Source: Eisenibacter elegans DSM 3317 (GTDB lineage Bacteria > Bacteroidota > Bacteroidia > Cytophagales > Microscillaceae). Taken from it: a stretch of DNA of 64,000 nt. Made by a program: the position numbers and the translations under genes. The notes beneath the pieces are model-generated. The model did no database searches, was not told where the DNA came from, and saw nothing but the letters and a program-made list of their open reading frames with translations. The stretch is taken from positions 124,001 to 188,000 of the forward strand of contig NZ_AUMD01000020.1 of assembly GCF_000430505.1 (NCBI RefSeq), given 5' to 3'. This document shows, piece by piece, positions 28,614 to 36,706 of the stretch (position 1 is its first letter; each line of letters begins with the position of its first letter).

Positions 28614-28810
28614 TTTGGAGAAGCTGTGCTGAAGGCGGTTAATTTAGGCGATGATAGTGATACCACTGCCACAGTTACGGGGCGCTGGCCAGATTGTATT
28701 ACGGTATGGCCACCATCCCCAAAGCTTGGATACAAACCCTAGCCCGTGCAGATGAGATTCGTGGGCTGGCACTGCGGATGAGTACTTATTGGGAGCAGAG
28801 ATTTACTTAA
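28614..28810 (+). pseudogene. C-terminal relic of an ADP-ribosylglycohydrolase
   Basis: The fragment translates as GEAVLKAVNLGDDSDTTATV-TG and then, after one missing G in the GGGG run at 28679-28682, as ALARLYYGMATIPKAWIQTL with a normal end. G-D-D-S/T-D-T-T is the metal-binding signature of the DraG/ARH family, which removes ADP-ribose from proteins. Only the last ~65 of some 300 residues remain and the frame is broken. The N-terminal side stops exactly at a repeat end. Confidence 0.8.
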
Positions 28811-28822
28811 TCAGGTGTTTTT

Positions 28823-29902
28823 ATGATGAAATCAACCTTTGTAGCGCTTATTTTTGTCTTTTATCATAGCACAGTAATCTTGGCACAAGTAACCAATGTA
28901 CGCACCTGGGAGTCGGTATTGATACTGCCACATACGCCCATCAAAAATCAGGCGATGTCAGGTACTTGTTGGAGCTTTGCCACACTCTCGTGGCTGGAGA
29001 GCGAACACCTACGCCAACATCCCAACGACCGGCTTGACTTGTCCGAAATGTATGTGGCGCGATACGCTTACTTGCTCAAGGTTCAGCGCTATCTCGAAAA
29101 ACAAGGGCAGGGCTTTTTTACTGCTGGCGGCCAAGCCCACGATGTCCTTAGGGTGATTGAGCGCTATGGCCTTGTGCCCGAGGCCAGTTATACCGGCCTA
29201 GTGCGCGACCAGCGCCACCATAACCACCGCGAGCTTGATACCCTTATGTGGGAGCGCACCTGTACACTGCTCAACGCCAAAAGTGCAAGCCTTGCGCCCA
29301 CCGACCGACACATATACGAAGCCATCCTAGACCAAGAACTGGGGCAGCCCCCCAGCTATTTTGAGTATGCTGGGCAGCAATATACTCCCAAAAGCTTTGC
29401 CCAAAACTACCTTGGCTTTGAGCCCTCGCGCTACCTTAGCCTATGCTCTCAGGCTGATTTCCCTTATTATCAGGAAGTTGTATTGACAGACAAGTTTAAC
29501 TGGATGGACGCAAGCTATTACAACCTCCCCCTAGAAGCTTGGCACGCAGCCATAGACAGCGCTCTTGCCCGGGGGTATACGCTGGTCTGGAATGGCGATG
29601 TAAGTGCCTCAAGTTTTGATTACCCACGTGGGGTTGCTTACCTCAGCGAAGACTTGCTGCCTGTCAGTGCTCAAAGCCGCCAACAAGCCCTGCTCAGCGG
29701 TAGCACAAAGATAGACCACCTGATGCATATCGTGGGCAAAGCCTATGGCAATGATGGGCAGCCTTACTACCTCATCAAAAACTCTTGGGGGCGTAGTAAT
29801 GCCAGGTTGGGTTATCTCTATATGTCTGTGCCGTATTTACTGCTCAAAACCGTATCCGTTACCCTAAACAAGGAAGCCATCCCTGAATACAACGTGAAAT
29901 AG
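28823..29902 (+). CDS. Secreted C1-like cysteine peptidase (bleomycin hydrolase / aminopeptidase C type)
   Basis: A 359-residue exported peptidase with signal peptide MMKSTFVALIFVFYHSTVILAQ. The catalytic Cys49 lies in IKNQAMSGTCWSFATLSWLE, with the oxyanion Gln at residue 43. The catalytic His is in KIDHLMHIVGKA and the Asn in YYLIKNSWG. The spacing and the large insert with RHHNHRELD match the bleomycin-hydrolase branch (C1B) rather than papain proper. The presence of a signal peptide suggests an extracytoplasmic role, unlike the cytosolic homologues. Start ATG 28823 or 28826. Confidence 0.88.
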   Translation: MMKSTFVALIFVFYHSTVILAQVTNVRTWESVLILPHTPIKNQAMSGTCWSFATLSWLESEHLRQHPNDRLDLSEMYVARYAYLLKVQRYLEKQGQGFFTAGGQAHDVLRVIERYGLVPEASYTGLVRDQRHHNHRELDTLMWERTCTLLNAKSASLAPTDRHIYEAILDQELGQPPSYFEYAGQQYTPKSFAQNYLGFEPSRYLSLCSQADFPYYQEVVLTDKFNWMDASYYNLPLEAWHAAIDSALARGYTLVWNGDVSASSFDYPRGVAYLSEDLLPVSAQSRQQALLSGSTKIDHLMHIVGKAYGNDGQPYYLIKNSWGRSNARLGYLYMSVPYLLLKTVSVTLNKEAIPEYNVK

Positions 29903-29925
29903 ACTTTAGCTGATTTTACATCACT

Positions 29926-30006
29926 CTTGGAAAAGTAGCTCGGAGCTACAACTCCGAGACAAGTTGAGGCCTCATTTAGGGATAATTTGGAAAATATTCG
30001 GTGGTG
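29926..30006. repeat. MITE-like intergenic repeat, partial copy
   Basis: The segment contains CTTGGAAAAGTAGCTCGGAG, the GAGACAAGTTGAGGCCTCAT core and the end TTGGAAAATATTCGGTGGTG. It lacks the ACAGTTTTAACTGTG hairpin arm of the complete copies. Confidence 0.75.
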
Positions 30007-30035
30007 TAAGCCTGTTGGGTATTACACACCAACCA

Positions 30036-31337
30036 TCACAAGCCATTCAACCCTGCTACGGTAAAAGTACTACCGCCAACAAACACCAAATCTTCGGGGT
30101 GAGCCTGTAGTTGTGCGGCCTTGAGCGCTTCGTTGACACCGGCAAAGCAGTCGCCTTTGAGTTGGTAGTTTAAGGCTTGAGCCTGTAGCTGTTCGGCAGG
30201 CAGGGCACGCATCGTTTCGGCAGGCGCACAGAAATAGTAGCGAGCGCTCTTGGGGAACAAGGGCAATACTTGGCTGAGGTCCTTATCGGCCACCACACCC
30301 AGCACGATGTGTAGCTCTTGGCGTGGGATTTGGGCTAGGGCATTCAAAACCTCCTTTAGTCCGGCTTCGTTGTGTGCTGTATCACAGATAGTAAGCGGTT
30401 TTTGCGACAGTATCTGCCAGCGACCTTTCAGGCCTGTGAGGTTGATTACCTCTGCCAATCCTTGTTGTAGTGCCTCTTCGGACAATTGGTATCCTACGCT
30501 ACGCAGGCAGTCTAGGGCTTGCAAGACTCCTGCGAGGTTGTATGTCTGATAGTTTCCCCCTAGCCCCAGCCATAGTTCGGAGTAGTATGGCAACTCGTTT
30601 TTCCAGACCCTAAAGCAACGCCTTCCTTGGGAGTCAAAAGCTGAGGTAGCCTCTACCCGATAAGCCGCATCGGCTCTCCACAAGGGAGCCTGCGCCTCTT
30701 GAGCCTTGGCTTCAAAAACAGGCAAGGTTTCGGCCTGTGTTTGGCTAAGTACTACCGGAATATTTTTTTTGATAATCCCCGCTTTTTCAGCGGCTATTTT
30801 GGGCAAGGTGTCCCCCAAAAACTGTTGGTGATCCAAGCTGATATTGGTAATCAGGGACAAGTCTGGCGTGATGACATTGGTAGCATCTAAGCGTCCGCCC
30901 ATTCCTACCTCTATCACGGCGACATCGACAGCCTGTTGGGCAAAGTATTCAAATGCCATAGCTACCGTCAGTTCAAAGAATGAAGGTTTGAGCGTTTCGA
31001 CCAAAGGTTGGGTTTTGGCCACAAAGTCCACTACGGCTGCCGCACCGATAACCTGACCGTTGAGGCGGATACGTTCTCTGAAATCTTTGAGGTGTGGCGA
31101 GGTATAGAGGCCTACCCTGTATCCAGCGGCTTGGAGTATGGCGGCCAGCATATGCGCCGTACTGCCTTTGCCGTTGGTTCCGCCTATATGTATGCTTCGG
31201 AAACCTTGTTGGGGATTGCCTAGAGCAGCGCAGAGCTGCTCGATGTTCAGCAAATCAGCCCTATAAGCTGCTGCGCCGACTCGCTGAAAAGCAGGGAGTT
31301 GTGCGTAGAGATAGTCGAGAGTCTCTTCGTAAGTCAT
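30036..31337 (-). CDS. folC: Bifunctional folylpolyglutamate synthase / dihydrofolate synthase
   Basis: A 433-residue cytosolic ligase of the Mur/FolC superfamily. It adds glutamate to dihydropteroate and to reduced folates. The P-loop is IHIGGTNGKGSTAHML near residues 46-61. The Mg-binding EVGMGGRLDATN segment and SLDHQQFLGDTL follow in the central domain, and the C-terminal domain (ICDTAHNEAGLKEVLNALAQ) is complete. MTYEETLDYLYAQLP (ATG at 31337) is the typical start; in-frame ATG at 31349 is less likely. It closes a minus-strand run with the tonB/exbD-like genes 18 bp upstream, so co-transcription is likely. Confidence 0.95.
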   Translation of the reverse strand: MTYEETLDYLYAQLPAFQRVGAAAYRADLLNIEQLCAALGNPQQGFRSIHIGGTNGKGSTAHMLAAILQAAGYRVGLYTSPHLKDFRERIRLNGQVIGAAAVVDFVAKTQPLVETLKPSFFELTVAMAFEYFAQQAVDVAVIEVGMGGRLDATNVITPDLSLITNISLDHQQFLGDTLPKIAAEKAGIIKKNIPVVLSQTQAETLPVFEAKAQEAQAPLWRADAAYRVEATSAFDSQGRRCFRVWKNELPYYSELWLGLGGNYQTYNLAGVLQALDCLRSVGYQLSEEALQQGLAEVINLTGLKGRWQILSQKPLTICDTAHNEAGLKEVLNALAQIPRQELHIVLGVVADKDLSQVLPLFPKSARYYFCAPAETMRALPAEQLQAQALNYQLKGDCFAGVNEALKAAQLQAHPEDLVFVGGSTFTVAGLNGL

Positions 31338-31355
31338 AAGAGAAAACATCAAAAA

Positions 31356-32138
31356 TTATCTGTTTCGGATAACAAAGGTAACGACCCCTTTAGAGACTGG
31401 GGCGGGGTTGGTATTGGCCTCAATAGGATAGAAGCGGGTTCGGTACAACTCTCGCTCATAGAGTTTTTCGACTGTAGCCGAGAGCGTACTTTCGAGGGTA
31501 GTAACGCCAATGACTTCCCCACGATCATCTACCAATATCTGAAATACGAGCCTTCCGGCCTCATTGGAGCGGTCCTGTACTTGAGGGGGCTTTTCCCAGT
31601 TCCAGCCCGTAAGGGTGAGTGTCGTGCCCGTTCCTCCATAGGCTTGATAAGAGGCGTTTTTGTCGGGAGAGCCTGTTTGTTTTCCCTTATCACCCTCTTT
31701 GTTTTGGTCATCTCCTTTTTGGTAGGTCGAGGGGTTGCGCCCGTCGGTTTGGGTGGAGGTAGTGGTTTGTTGTTGTTTTTGCTGGGTTTTGTCGGGAGTG
31801 GTTTTTTGTTGTTGCTGTTGCTTGACAGGCTCTTTGGGCTGTTTCTTCTCTGTACTGATATCTGTCGGTTGCTGGCTAAACACAGGTTCTTCTTCTACAG
31901 GCTCTTGAGGCGGGTCAAATGCTTCAGCAGCTACCGGGATAGCCTCTACAGGAATGGCCTGTATATCGGAACCTGTATTGTCAAGTCCATAGGCGACCTC
32001 CATACCAAGCTCGTTGTTACTTTGATTGACAGGGTATTGAATGCGCCACATCAGGAGCAACAAGAGCAGCCCCAGATGTATCACCAAGGCCATCACAAAG
32101 GCACTCATTTGTTTGGATAGCTTATTTTCTTCTTCCAT
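31356..32138 (-). CDS. TonB-family energy transducer
   Basis: The 260-residue protein has a short cytoplasmic N-terminus and one membrane anchor (AFVMALVIHLGLLLLLLMW, residues ~13-32). A Gln/Lys/Pro-rich periplasmic spacer with QQQQQKTTPDKTQQKQQQTT and a C-terminal TonB-like domain (AGRLVFQILVDDRGEVIGV to YPIEANTNPAPVSKGVVTFV) follow. TonB proteins pass proton-motive energy from ExbB/ExbD to outer-membrane transporters. The ExbD-like gene is 34 bp upstream; an ExbB partner is not in the window. The C-terminal domain lacks the classical YP motif at the usual spot, so it may be a divergent, system-specific TonB. Confidence 0.85.
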   Translation of the reverse strand: MEEENKLSKQMSAFVMALVIHLGLLLLLLMWRIQYPVNQSNNELGMEVAYGLDNTGSDIQAIPVEAIPVAAEAFDPPQEPVEEEPVFSQQPTDISTEKKQPKEPVKQQQQQKTTPDKTQQKQQQTTTSTQTDGRNPSTYQKGDDQNKEGDKGKQTGSPDKNASYQAYGGTGTTLTLTGWNWEKPPQVQDRSNEAGRLVFQILVDDRGEVIGVTTLESTLSATVEKLYERELYRTRFYPIEANTNPAPVSKGVVTFVIRNR

Positions 32139-32172
32139 AATTGTTGTTGAGGCAGAGAGACATAGGGTCAGG

Positions 32173-32604
32173 TTATTCTACCACCGAAATATCGGCTTTT
32201 CCGGCGGTGCTTCCTTCTAGTTTGGTCGCAATGGCCACCTTTGCGTTGAGCTGATTGGCTAGCGCGGCTACCTGCACCAGATACTCTACCGGCACAGTCT
32301 TGTCAATATTGAGGATAACCTTTTTGTCGGCCACTGTAGCCAAGGCCTCTTGGAGCTTGCTCTCTAGTTGTTCGGGTTTGATACGCTCTTGGTTGATATA
32401 ATATTCCAGCTTGGCCGTAACCGTAACACTGACCTTGGGCACTACTGTAGTCGATTGGGCTGCCTTGGGCAGCTCTACCGGCAGGGCCGTAGGGTTGACA
32501 AAGTTGGAAGTCAACATAAAGAAAATGAGCAACAAGAAGATAATGTCGGTCATAGAAGCTAAGCCGAACGAGGTTTCGAGTTTTGATTTGGAACCTAAAT
32601 CCAT
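32173..32604 (-). CDS. ExbD/TolR-family biopolymer transporter subunit
   Basis: The 143-residue protein has a short cytoplasmic N-terminus followed by ASMTDIIFLLLIFFMLTSNF. The conserved membrane Asp sits at the start of its single helix (residue ~20) and serves as the proton-carrying residue of ExbD/TolR. A small periplasmic domain with VILNIDKTVPVEYLVQVAAL follows. The start MDLGSKSKLETSFG (ATG at 32604) fits the family; an upstream TTG does not. It forms an operon with the TonB-like gene and probably folC. The motor partner ExbB must lie elsewhere. Confidence 0.9.
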   Translation of the reverse strand: MDLGSKSKLETSFGLASMTDIIFLLLIFFMLTSNFVNPTALPVELPKAAQSTTVVPKVSVTVTAKLEYYINQERIKPEQLESKLQEALATVADKKVILNIDKTVPVEYLVQVAALANQLNAKVAIATKLEGSTAGKADISVVE

Positions 32605-32631
32605 AGTCTTCAGATAAATTTGTGAGAAGTA

Positions 32632-32639
32632 CAAAGGTA
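32632..32639 (-). promoter_or_regulatory. Bacteroidota -7 box for exbD-tonB-folC
   Basis: TACCTTTG on the minus strand fits TAnnTTTG exactly, 28 bases upstream of the ATG at 32604. A -33 element is not obvious. Confidence 0.5.
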
Positions 32640-32800
32640 GTTGTTTCGCAGGTTTTTAGGATAAAAAACGCCCAATTCTTGTTAGTACAACGGCTAGCGT
32701 CATAATTTAGGTATGATTTTGGCGCAAAATCTACACATCAATCAATTTTAGACCAAAATTTACTGGATTTAAGGATTTACCGGATTTGACACTCTATCGA

Positions 32801-32916
32801 GCCATTTTGGAAACCCCATAGCGCTAGTTGTGGGCTGAATCTACAAAAGCTGGCATTTTATACCAAAACAAGGCTTCGTGTTGTTTCGGACTACTTTTCC
32901 AAAAAACCCAGTGGTT
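32801..32916. repeat. MITE-like intergenic repeat, degenerate copy
   Basis: It begins GCCATTTTGGAAACCCCATA and ends TACTTTTCCAAAAAACCCAG followed by TGGT. These match the left and right ends of the complete copies (for example TACTTTTCCAAAAATATCTG near 53.04 kb), while the centre has diverged. Confidence 0.5.
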
Positions 32917-32996
32917 TGCGGATTTGATATTCTGGCTTATCAATGATTTTCGGACTATCAATTTTCCGAACTAATTTTCACGCTGTATATACTACA

Positions 32997-33884
32997 ATGA
33001 CACAATCTCCCTCCAATCGCCGCCATTACCCCTTCTTTATGAGCCTAGTAGGCTTGCTTATTGGTCTTCTGCTGTATTTGATTTGGGTAGAAGGGCGCAA
33101 GTATGTGGCGCAAAGTCATCAAAAAGAGCCCCTAACGACCGCCCAACACACCAATTCTTCAACACGTATTGCCCATATCCGTACGGTGGCGATAGGCGCG
33201 GAGGCGCAAGAGCAAAAAAACCAGATAGAGGCGCTTGCCCAAGCGTTTCCCGATCACTTGCTCTTAGAGGGGCTGCGTATCAGCGACAAACGCATTGCCT
33301 TGACCTTCGACGAAGCCCCTGATATGCGCTATATGCCCGAAATACTCACCATCTTGCGGCGATATGAGGTACGTGCTACTTTTTTTATGGTGGGATATAA
33401 GATGCTTCGAGACCCCGAGATGGTGAGGGAGGCTGTGATTGACGGCCATCAGTTGGGCAATCATACTTTCAACCATCCTGAACTCCTCCCTGAAGCCCTT
33501 GAAGAGTTATACCAAAATCAAGTTTTGCGCTCAGAACAAGTTTTCGAAGACCTTATCAGTATACAGCCCCGGTTGTTGCGTGTGCCCTATGGCAAGATTA
33601 CAGCCGAGCAGCTGGCTTTTTTGAGCCAAAGAGGTTATTACCTTATCCATTGGTCGATAGATACCTACCCTTGGACTCACCCTTCGCAGCCTCAACTCAA
33701 CCAACCGCTGGCTGCCCAATTGATGTCTTATGTCCATCCGGGAGCCATTATCCGGCTTTATACCGGCGGCGAAGAAGGTGAGAAAATTGTGCAAGCACTG
33801 CCCGCAATCCTTGAAGAACTGCAGCGAGAGGGCTACCAATTCGAGACTGTGGCCTCGTTGGTGGGCATACCCGCTAATTTTTAA
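32997..33884 (+). CDS. Membrane-anchored polysaccharide deacetylase-like protein with altered motifs
   Basis: A 295-residue protein with one N-terminal anchor (FFMSLVGLLIGLLLYLIWV) and an extracytoplasmic NodB-type domain. Motif 1 is TFDEAPD (residues 103-109) instead of TFDDGP, motif 2 is HTFNHP (His156, His160), and motif 3 is RVPYGKI. The late L-H-D motif is replaced by IIRLYTGGE, so the catalytic His is missing. NodB enzymes remove acetyl groups from N-acetylglucosamine polymers; the changed residues suggest altered or lost activity. ATG 32997 was preferred to 32943 because it places the anchor near the N-terminus. Confidence 0.82.
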   Translation: MTQSPSNRRHYPFFMSLVGLLIGLLLYLIWVEGRKYVAQSHQKEPLTTAQHTNSSTRIAHIRTVAIGAEAQEQKNQIEALAQAFPDHLLLEGLRISDKRIALTFDEAPDMRYMPEILTILRRYEVRATFFMVGYKMLRDPEMVREAVIDGHQLGNHTFNHPELLPEALEELYQNQVLRSEQVFEDLISIQPRLLRVPYGKITAEQLAFLSQRGYYLIHWSIDTYPWTHPSQPQLNQPLAAQLMSYVHPGAIIRLYTGGEEGEKIVQALPAILEELQREGYQFETVASLVGIPANF

Positions 33885-33895
33885 AGCCTCATAGC

Positions 33896-33927
33896 CTTGC
33901 TTTTTGCAATGATGTTGTATATTTTTG
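33896..33927 (+). promoter_or_regulatory. Bacteroidota promoter for the 7TMR-DISM kinase
   Basis: TTG at 33896-33898 and TATTTTTG at 33920-33927 are separated by 21 bases, matching the two-part consensus. The ATG at 34013 lies about 85 bases downstream. Confidence 0.5.
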
Positions 33928-34012
33928 ATCTAATAATGTACGAATGATAATTTTTTTTATCTGACAAAAAATCCCGAAATTTGGAAACTGTCGAACTTAA
34001 TTGCCTCTTGTG

Positions 34013-36247
34013 ATGAATCATTGCCGCAGCTTTTTACGCATTCGCCTGCTATTTTTAGGGCTGATGATACATTGCGGCAATGTAATGTGGGCACAATCCA
34101 ACCCCGGAGAAACCCGCGCAGAGATGGCTTATCGCATCAAAAGCAACAATTTTGCCGATGGTTCAGACATCAAGGTGCTACCCACCTACCATCTAAGTAC
34201 TCCAGACAGCATACGGCCTACACTTGACCAAGCAGGCTGGCAAAAAATAGCCATAGGCCAAACACACTTCAAAGCCAAACCCGGCGAAGTTCACTGGGTG
34301 TATTTCCGCATTCGCAACGAGCTCAAAAACCAGCAACAGTTTGTGTTGCACAATCGCGCTCGCGCTAGTTTTTATGAGCTACAATACCGAGAGCTAGGCA
34401 GCCAACGCCCTTGGCAAAGTTGTTATTCGGGGGTGTTATTGCCCGTTTGGCAGCGGAGCATTGCCTTGGAGTTCAACGCCCTATCACTCTCCCTCAACGC
34501 AGGCAAAACCTATGAAGTATTGATTGGTATCAACAACAAAGACGAGCGCTATATCCACCTTGACTTCAGCCTAAGCCCAGAACCACAGTTTTTGTATTGG
34601 GCACACGCACGCCATCTTTATCAAGTGCTCTTGTTGGGCTTTTTTGTGGCTGCTGCCCTCTATCACCTGATGATGTTTTATAGCCTTCGCCCTTACCTCA
34701 ATCTATTATTTGGGCTGTATCTACTCACTACAGCCCTATATTTTTTTGCGGTCAATGGCTATACCAAATACTTCTTTTTTCCTATCAACCCAGAACAAGA
34801 CAACTTCTTTGTCAATTTTATTTCGGGCGAACTATCCAAAATCTTATACTTAGGGTTTATACACTATTTCGTCATCAACTCACAACTCAAACAAACTTGG
34901 CTTAAATATGTCAGTTTGTTTTTTCTGATTATCACCGGCCTGATGTCCTCTTGGGAAATTATCAAATTTAGCCTTTTAGGCCTGCGTACCACGGTTATTC
35001 CCTATATGTTGGCCACCGGCCTGGTCTTGTCTCTATACTTGTTGGTTTTGAGCTTATGGCTGCTTTTGTTCAAACCCTCACCCGTTACCCGGTTTTATGC
35101 GGTGGGAATTGGCTGTTTGCAGGTTATGGGGTTGGTGGGCATTGCTGTGTACCACTATGATGTCAACTGGTATCTGAATGCCCACGAGACAGGCTTGTTG
35201 TTACAGACTTTGTTTTTTAGCCTAGGCCTAAACAAGCAAATCCAGCAACAGGGCTATGACCGCGATGCCACCAAACAAGCACTCATCAACCAACTACAAC
35301 ACAACGACACCCTACAACGCCAACACGCCCGTGAGCTACAGAGCCGTGTAGAAGAACGGACACGCCAACTCTCAGAGGCTTACGAAGAAATCACCCTCAA
35401 AAACGAGGTGCTTCAAGAACAAAGTGAGCTATTGCAGGCGCAAAACCGAGAGATGAAATTCAAAAACGCTCAGTTGGCAGAGCTAAACGAGGAAAAAGAT
35501 GGCATTATCGGTATTGTGGCGCACGATCTCCGCGCTCCGCTCAACCGAATTTTAGGCTTCAGTACCCTGCTTCGATACGAAGGAGAATTAAACAAAAGCC
35601 AACAACAATACCTCGATACCATTGAGTACCTTTGCCAATCTGGCCAAAGGCTTATCAATGACCTACTCGAAATCAGCTACTTAGAATCAGGGGCTTCGCT
35701 CAATAAAATAGACAAAGAGCTCTCACAATTTGACTTGGTGGAGGTCTTGCGTACCTTGGTAGAAGACTATGAACCTATGGCCACACAAAAGCAAATCAAC
35801 CTCCGCCTCGAAGCCCCCACGCAACTGATGCTATATTCTTCGGAAGATTTTGTGCGCCGGATTGTCGAAAATCTCTTGTCGAATGCGCTCAAATTCTCAG
35901 ACAGAGGTACTGTGCAGCTGAGTGTATCGCTCAATACCACAGACCAAGTAGGGATCACTGTCTGTGACCAAGGCCCGGGCATATCCCCTGAAGAAATTCC
36001 GCTGTTATTCAAGAAATTCTCTCGCTTGAGCGCCCGCCCCACTGGTGGCGAAAGCTCTACCGGTTTGGGCTTGTCGATAGTAAAAGCGCTGACTGAGCGC
36101 CTAGGGGGCAGTATCAAGGTAGAAAGCGCCCTCGAAGTAGGAGCTTGCTTTGAGGTTACTCTCCCCAGAAACTATAGCCCAACCCCTAAGGCTGAGCAGC
36201 ATACCAATGGGCAGACCCAACAGAATTTGCTGCGCAATTCGCAGTGA
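34013..36247 (+). CDS. 7TMR-DISM sensor histidine kinase
   Basis: The 744-residue kinase has a signal segment (FLRIRLLFLGLMIHCGNVMWAQ) and a periplasmic 7TMR-DISM-extracellular domain of beta type (VHWVYFRIRNELKNQQQFVL). Seven hydrophobic helices span about residues 200-400, and a long coiled coil (QSRVEERTRQLSEAYEEITL) follows. HisKA has IVAHDLRAPLNRILGF with the His near residue 503, and the ATPase has N, G1 and G2 boxes (VENLLSNALKF near 619, GLGLSIVKAL). Such kinases sense external ligands, often carbohydrates. No response regulator is adjacent, so the partner is unknown. ATG 34013 replaces an upstream TTG. Confidence 0.93.
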   Translation: MNHCRSFLRIRLLFLGLMIHCGNVMWAQSNPGETRAEMAYRIKSNNFADGSDIKVLPTYHLSTPDSIRPTLDQAGWQKIAIGQTHFKAKPGEVHWVYFRIRNELKNQQQFVLHNRARASFYELQYRELGSQRPWQSCYSGVLLPVWQRSIALEFNALSLSLNAGKTYEVLIGINNKDERYIHLDFSLSPEPQFLYWAHARHLYQVLLLGFFVAAALYHLMMFYSLRPYLNLLFGLYLLTTALYFFAVNGYTKYFFFPINPEQDNFFVNFISGELSKILYLGFIHYFVINSQLKQTWLKYVSLFFLIITGLMSSWEIIKFSLLGLRTTVIPYMLATGLVLSLYLLVLSLWLLLFKPSPVTRFYAVGIGCLQVMGLVGIAVYHYDVNWYLNAHETGLLLQTLFFSLGLNKQIQQQGYDRDATKQALINQLQHNDTLQRQHARELQSRVEERTRQLSEAYEEITLKNEVLQEQSELLQAQNREMKFKNAQLAELNEEKDGIIGIVAHDLRAPLNRILGFSTLLRYEGELNKSQQQYLDTIEYLCQSGQRLINDLLEISYLESGASLNKIDKELSQFDLVEVLRTLVEDYEPMATQKQINLRLEAPTQLMLYSSEDFVRRIVENLLSNALKFSDRGTVQLSVSLNTTDQVGITVCDQGPGISPEEIPLLFKKFSRLSARPTGGESSTGLGLSIVKALTERLGGSIKVESALEVGACFEVTLPRNYSPTPKAEQHTNGQTQQNLLRNSQ

Positions 36248-36272
36248 GGTATGTTACCCCACACAGGCGGCA

Positions 36273-36500
36273 CTAGGGCTTTTGCCCATTAGCTATCTGT
36301 AGTAGCTGCAACAAAGGGATATCCACAATCTCGAATACGGTTGCGCTTTTGTAGTTAAAGTACCACCATTCCATAGGGTCTACCAAAAAACCGTGTTTGG
36401 CCATCATCCCTTTGAGCAACGCTCTATTCTGAATACGCTCTTGGGGAAGGCCCTCAAACTCCGTATGGGAGGCATACACAAGCGCGTCAAAAGGCGTGGG
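36273..36500 (-). pseudogene. C-terminal relic of a VanX-like D-Ala-D-Ala dipeptidase
   Basis: The fragment reads TPFDALVYASHTEFEGLPQE and then RIQNRALLKGMMAKHGFLVD with PMEWWYFNY. In M15D peptidases, T-P-F-D precedes the last metal-binding region and E-W-W-H-F-x carries the catalytic Glu and a zinc-binding His. Here that His is Tyr (EWWYF). Upstream the frame meets a stop and the first ~130 residues with the other zinc ligands are missing. A Met codon at 36479 could start a 68-residue peptide, but it would be inactive. Confidence 0.7.
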
Positions 36501-36706
36501 CTACAGCCCCAAAAATAGCCTGCCCACGGTCTAAGTTGCCGCGCATATTGCTGAAAATAAATTCGACATTGAACGCCGTTTTGTCATTATGGTTTTGATA
36601 GATAAACTATAGTTTTGGGGCGATCGCACGGCTGTCGGATATAGCCGTGGTAGTGATTTGGCAATACCTTGGCTATCAAACCAATAGCCTGGTCATACCT
36701 TCTCCC

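Larger units (their letters stand above)
32605..32996. other. Divergent intergenic region with degenerate repeats
   Basis: Besides the exbD promoter box, this 392-bp gap carries a GGATTTAAGGATTTACCGGATTT-like motif at 32764-32787, related to one near 60.59 kb, and a degenerate MITE-like copy at 32801-32916. No gene is seen. Confidence 0.45.

Noticed and set aside
31768-31830. Microsatellite-like GTT/TTG-rich tract as a regulatory repeat
   Set aside because: It is simply the reverse complement of the Gln-rich linker of the TonB-family protein.
36480-36706. Minus-strand peptide reading NVEFIFSNMRGNLDRG next to the VanX relic
   Set aside because: It looks protein-like over ~30 codons, but no family was recognised and it is bounded by stops, so no gene is claimed.
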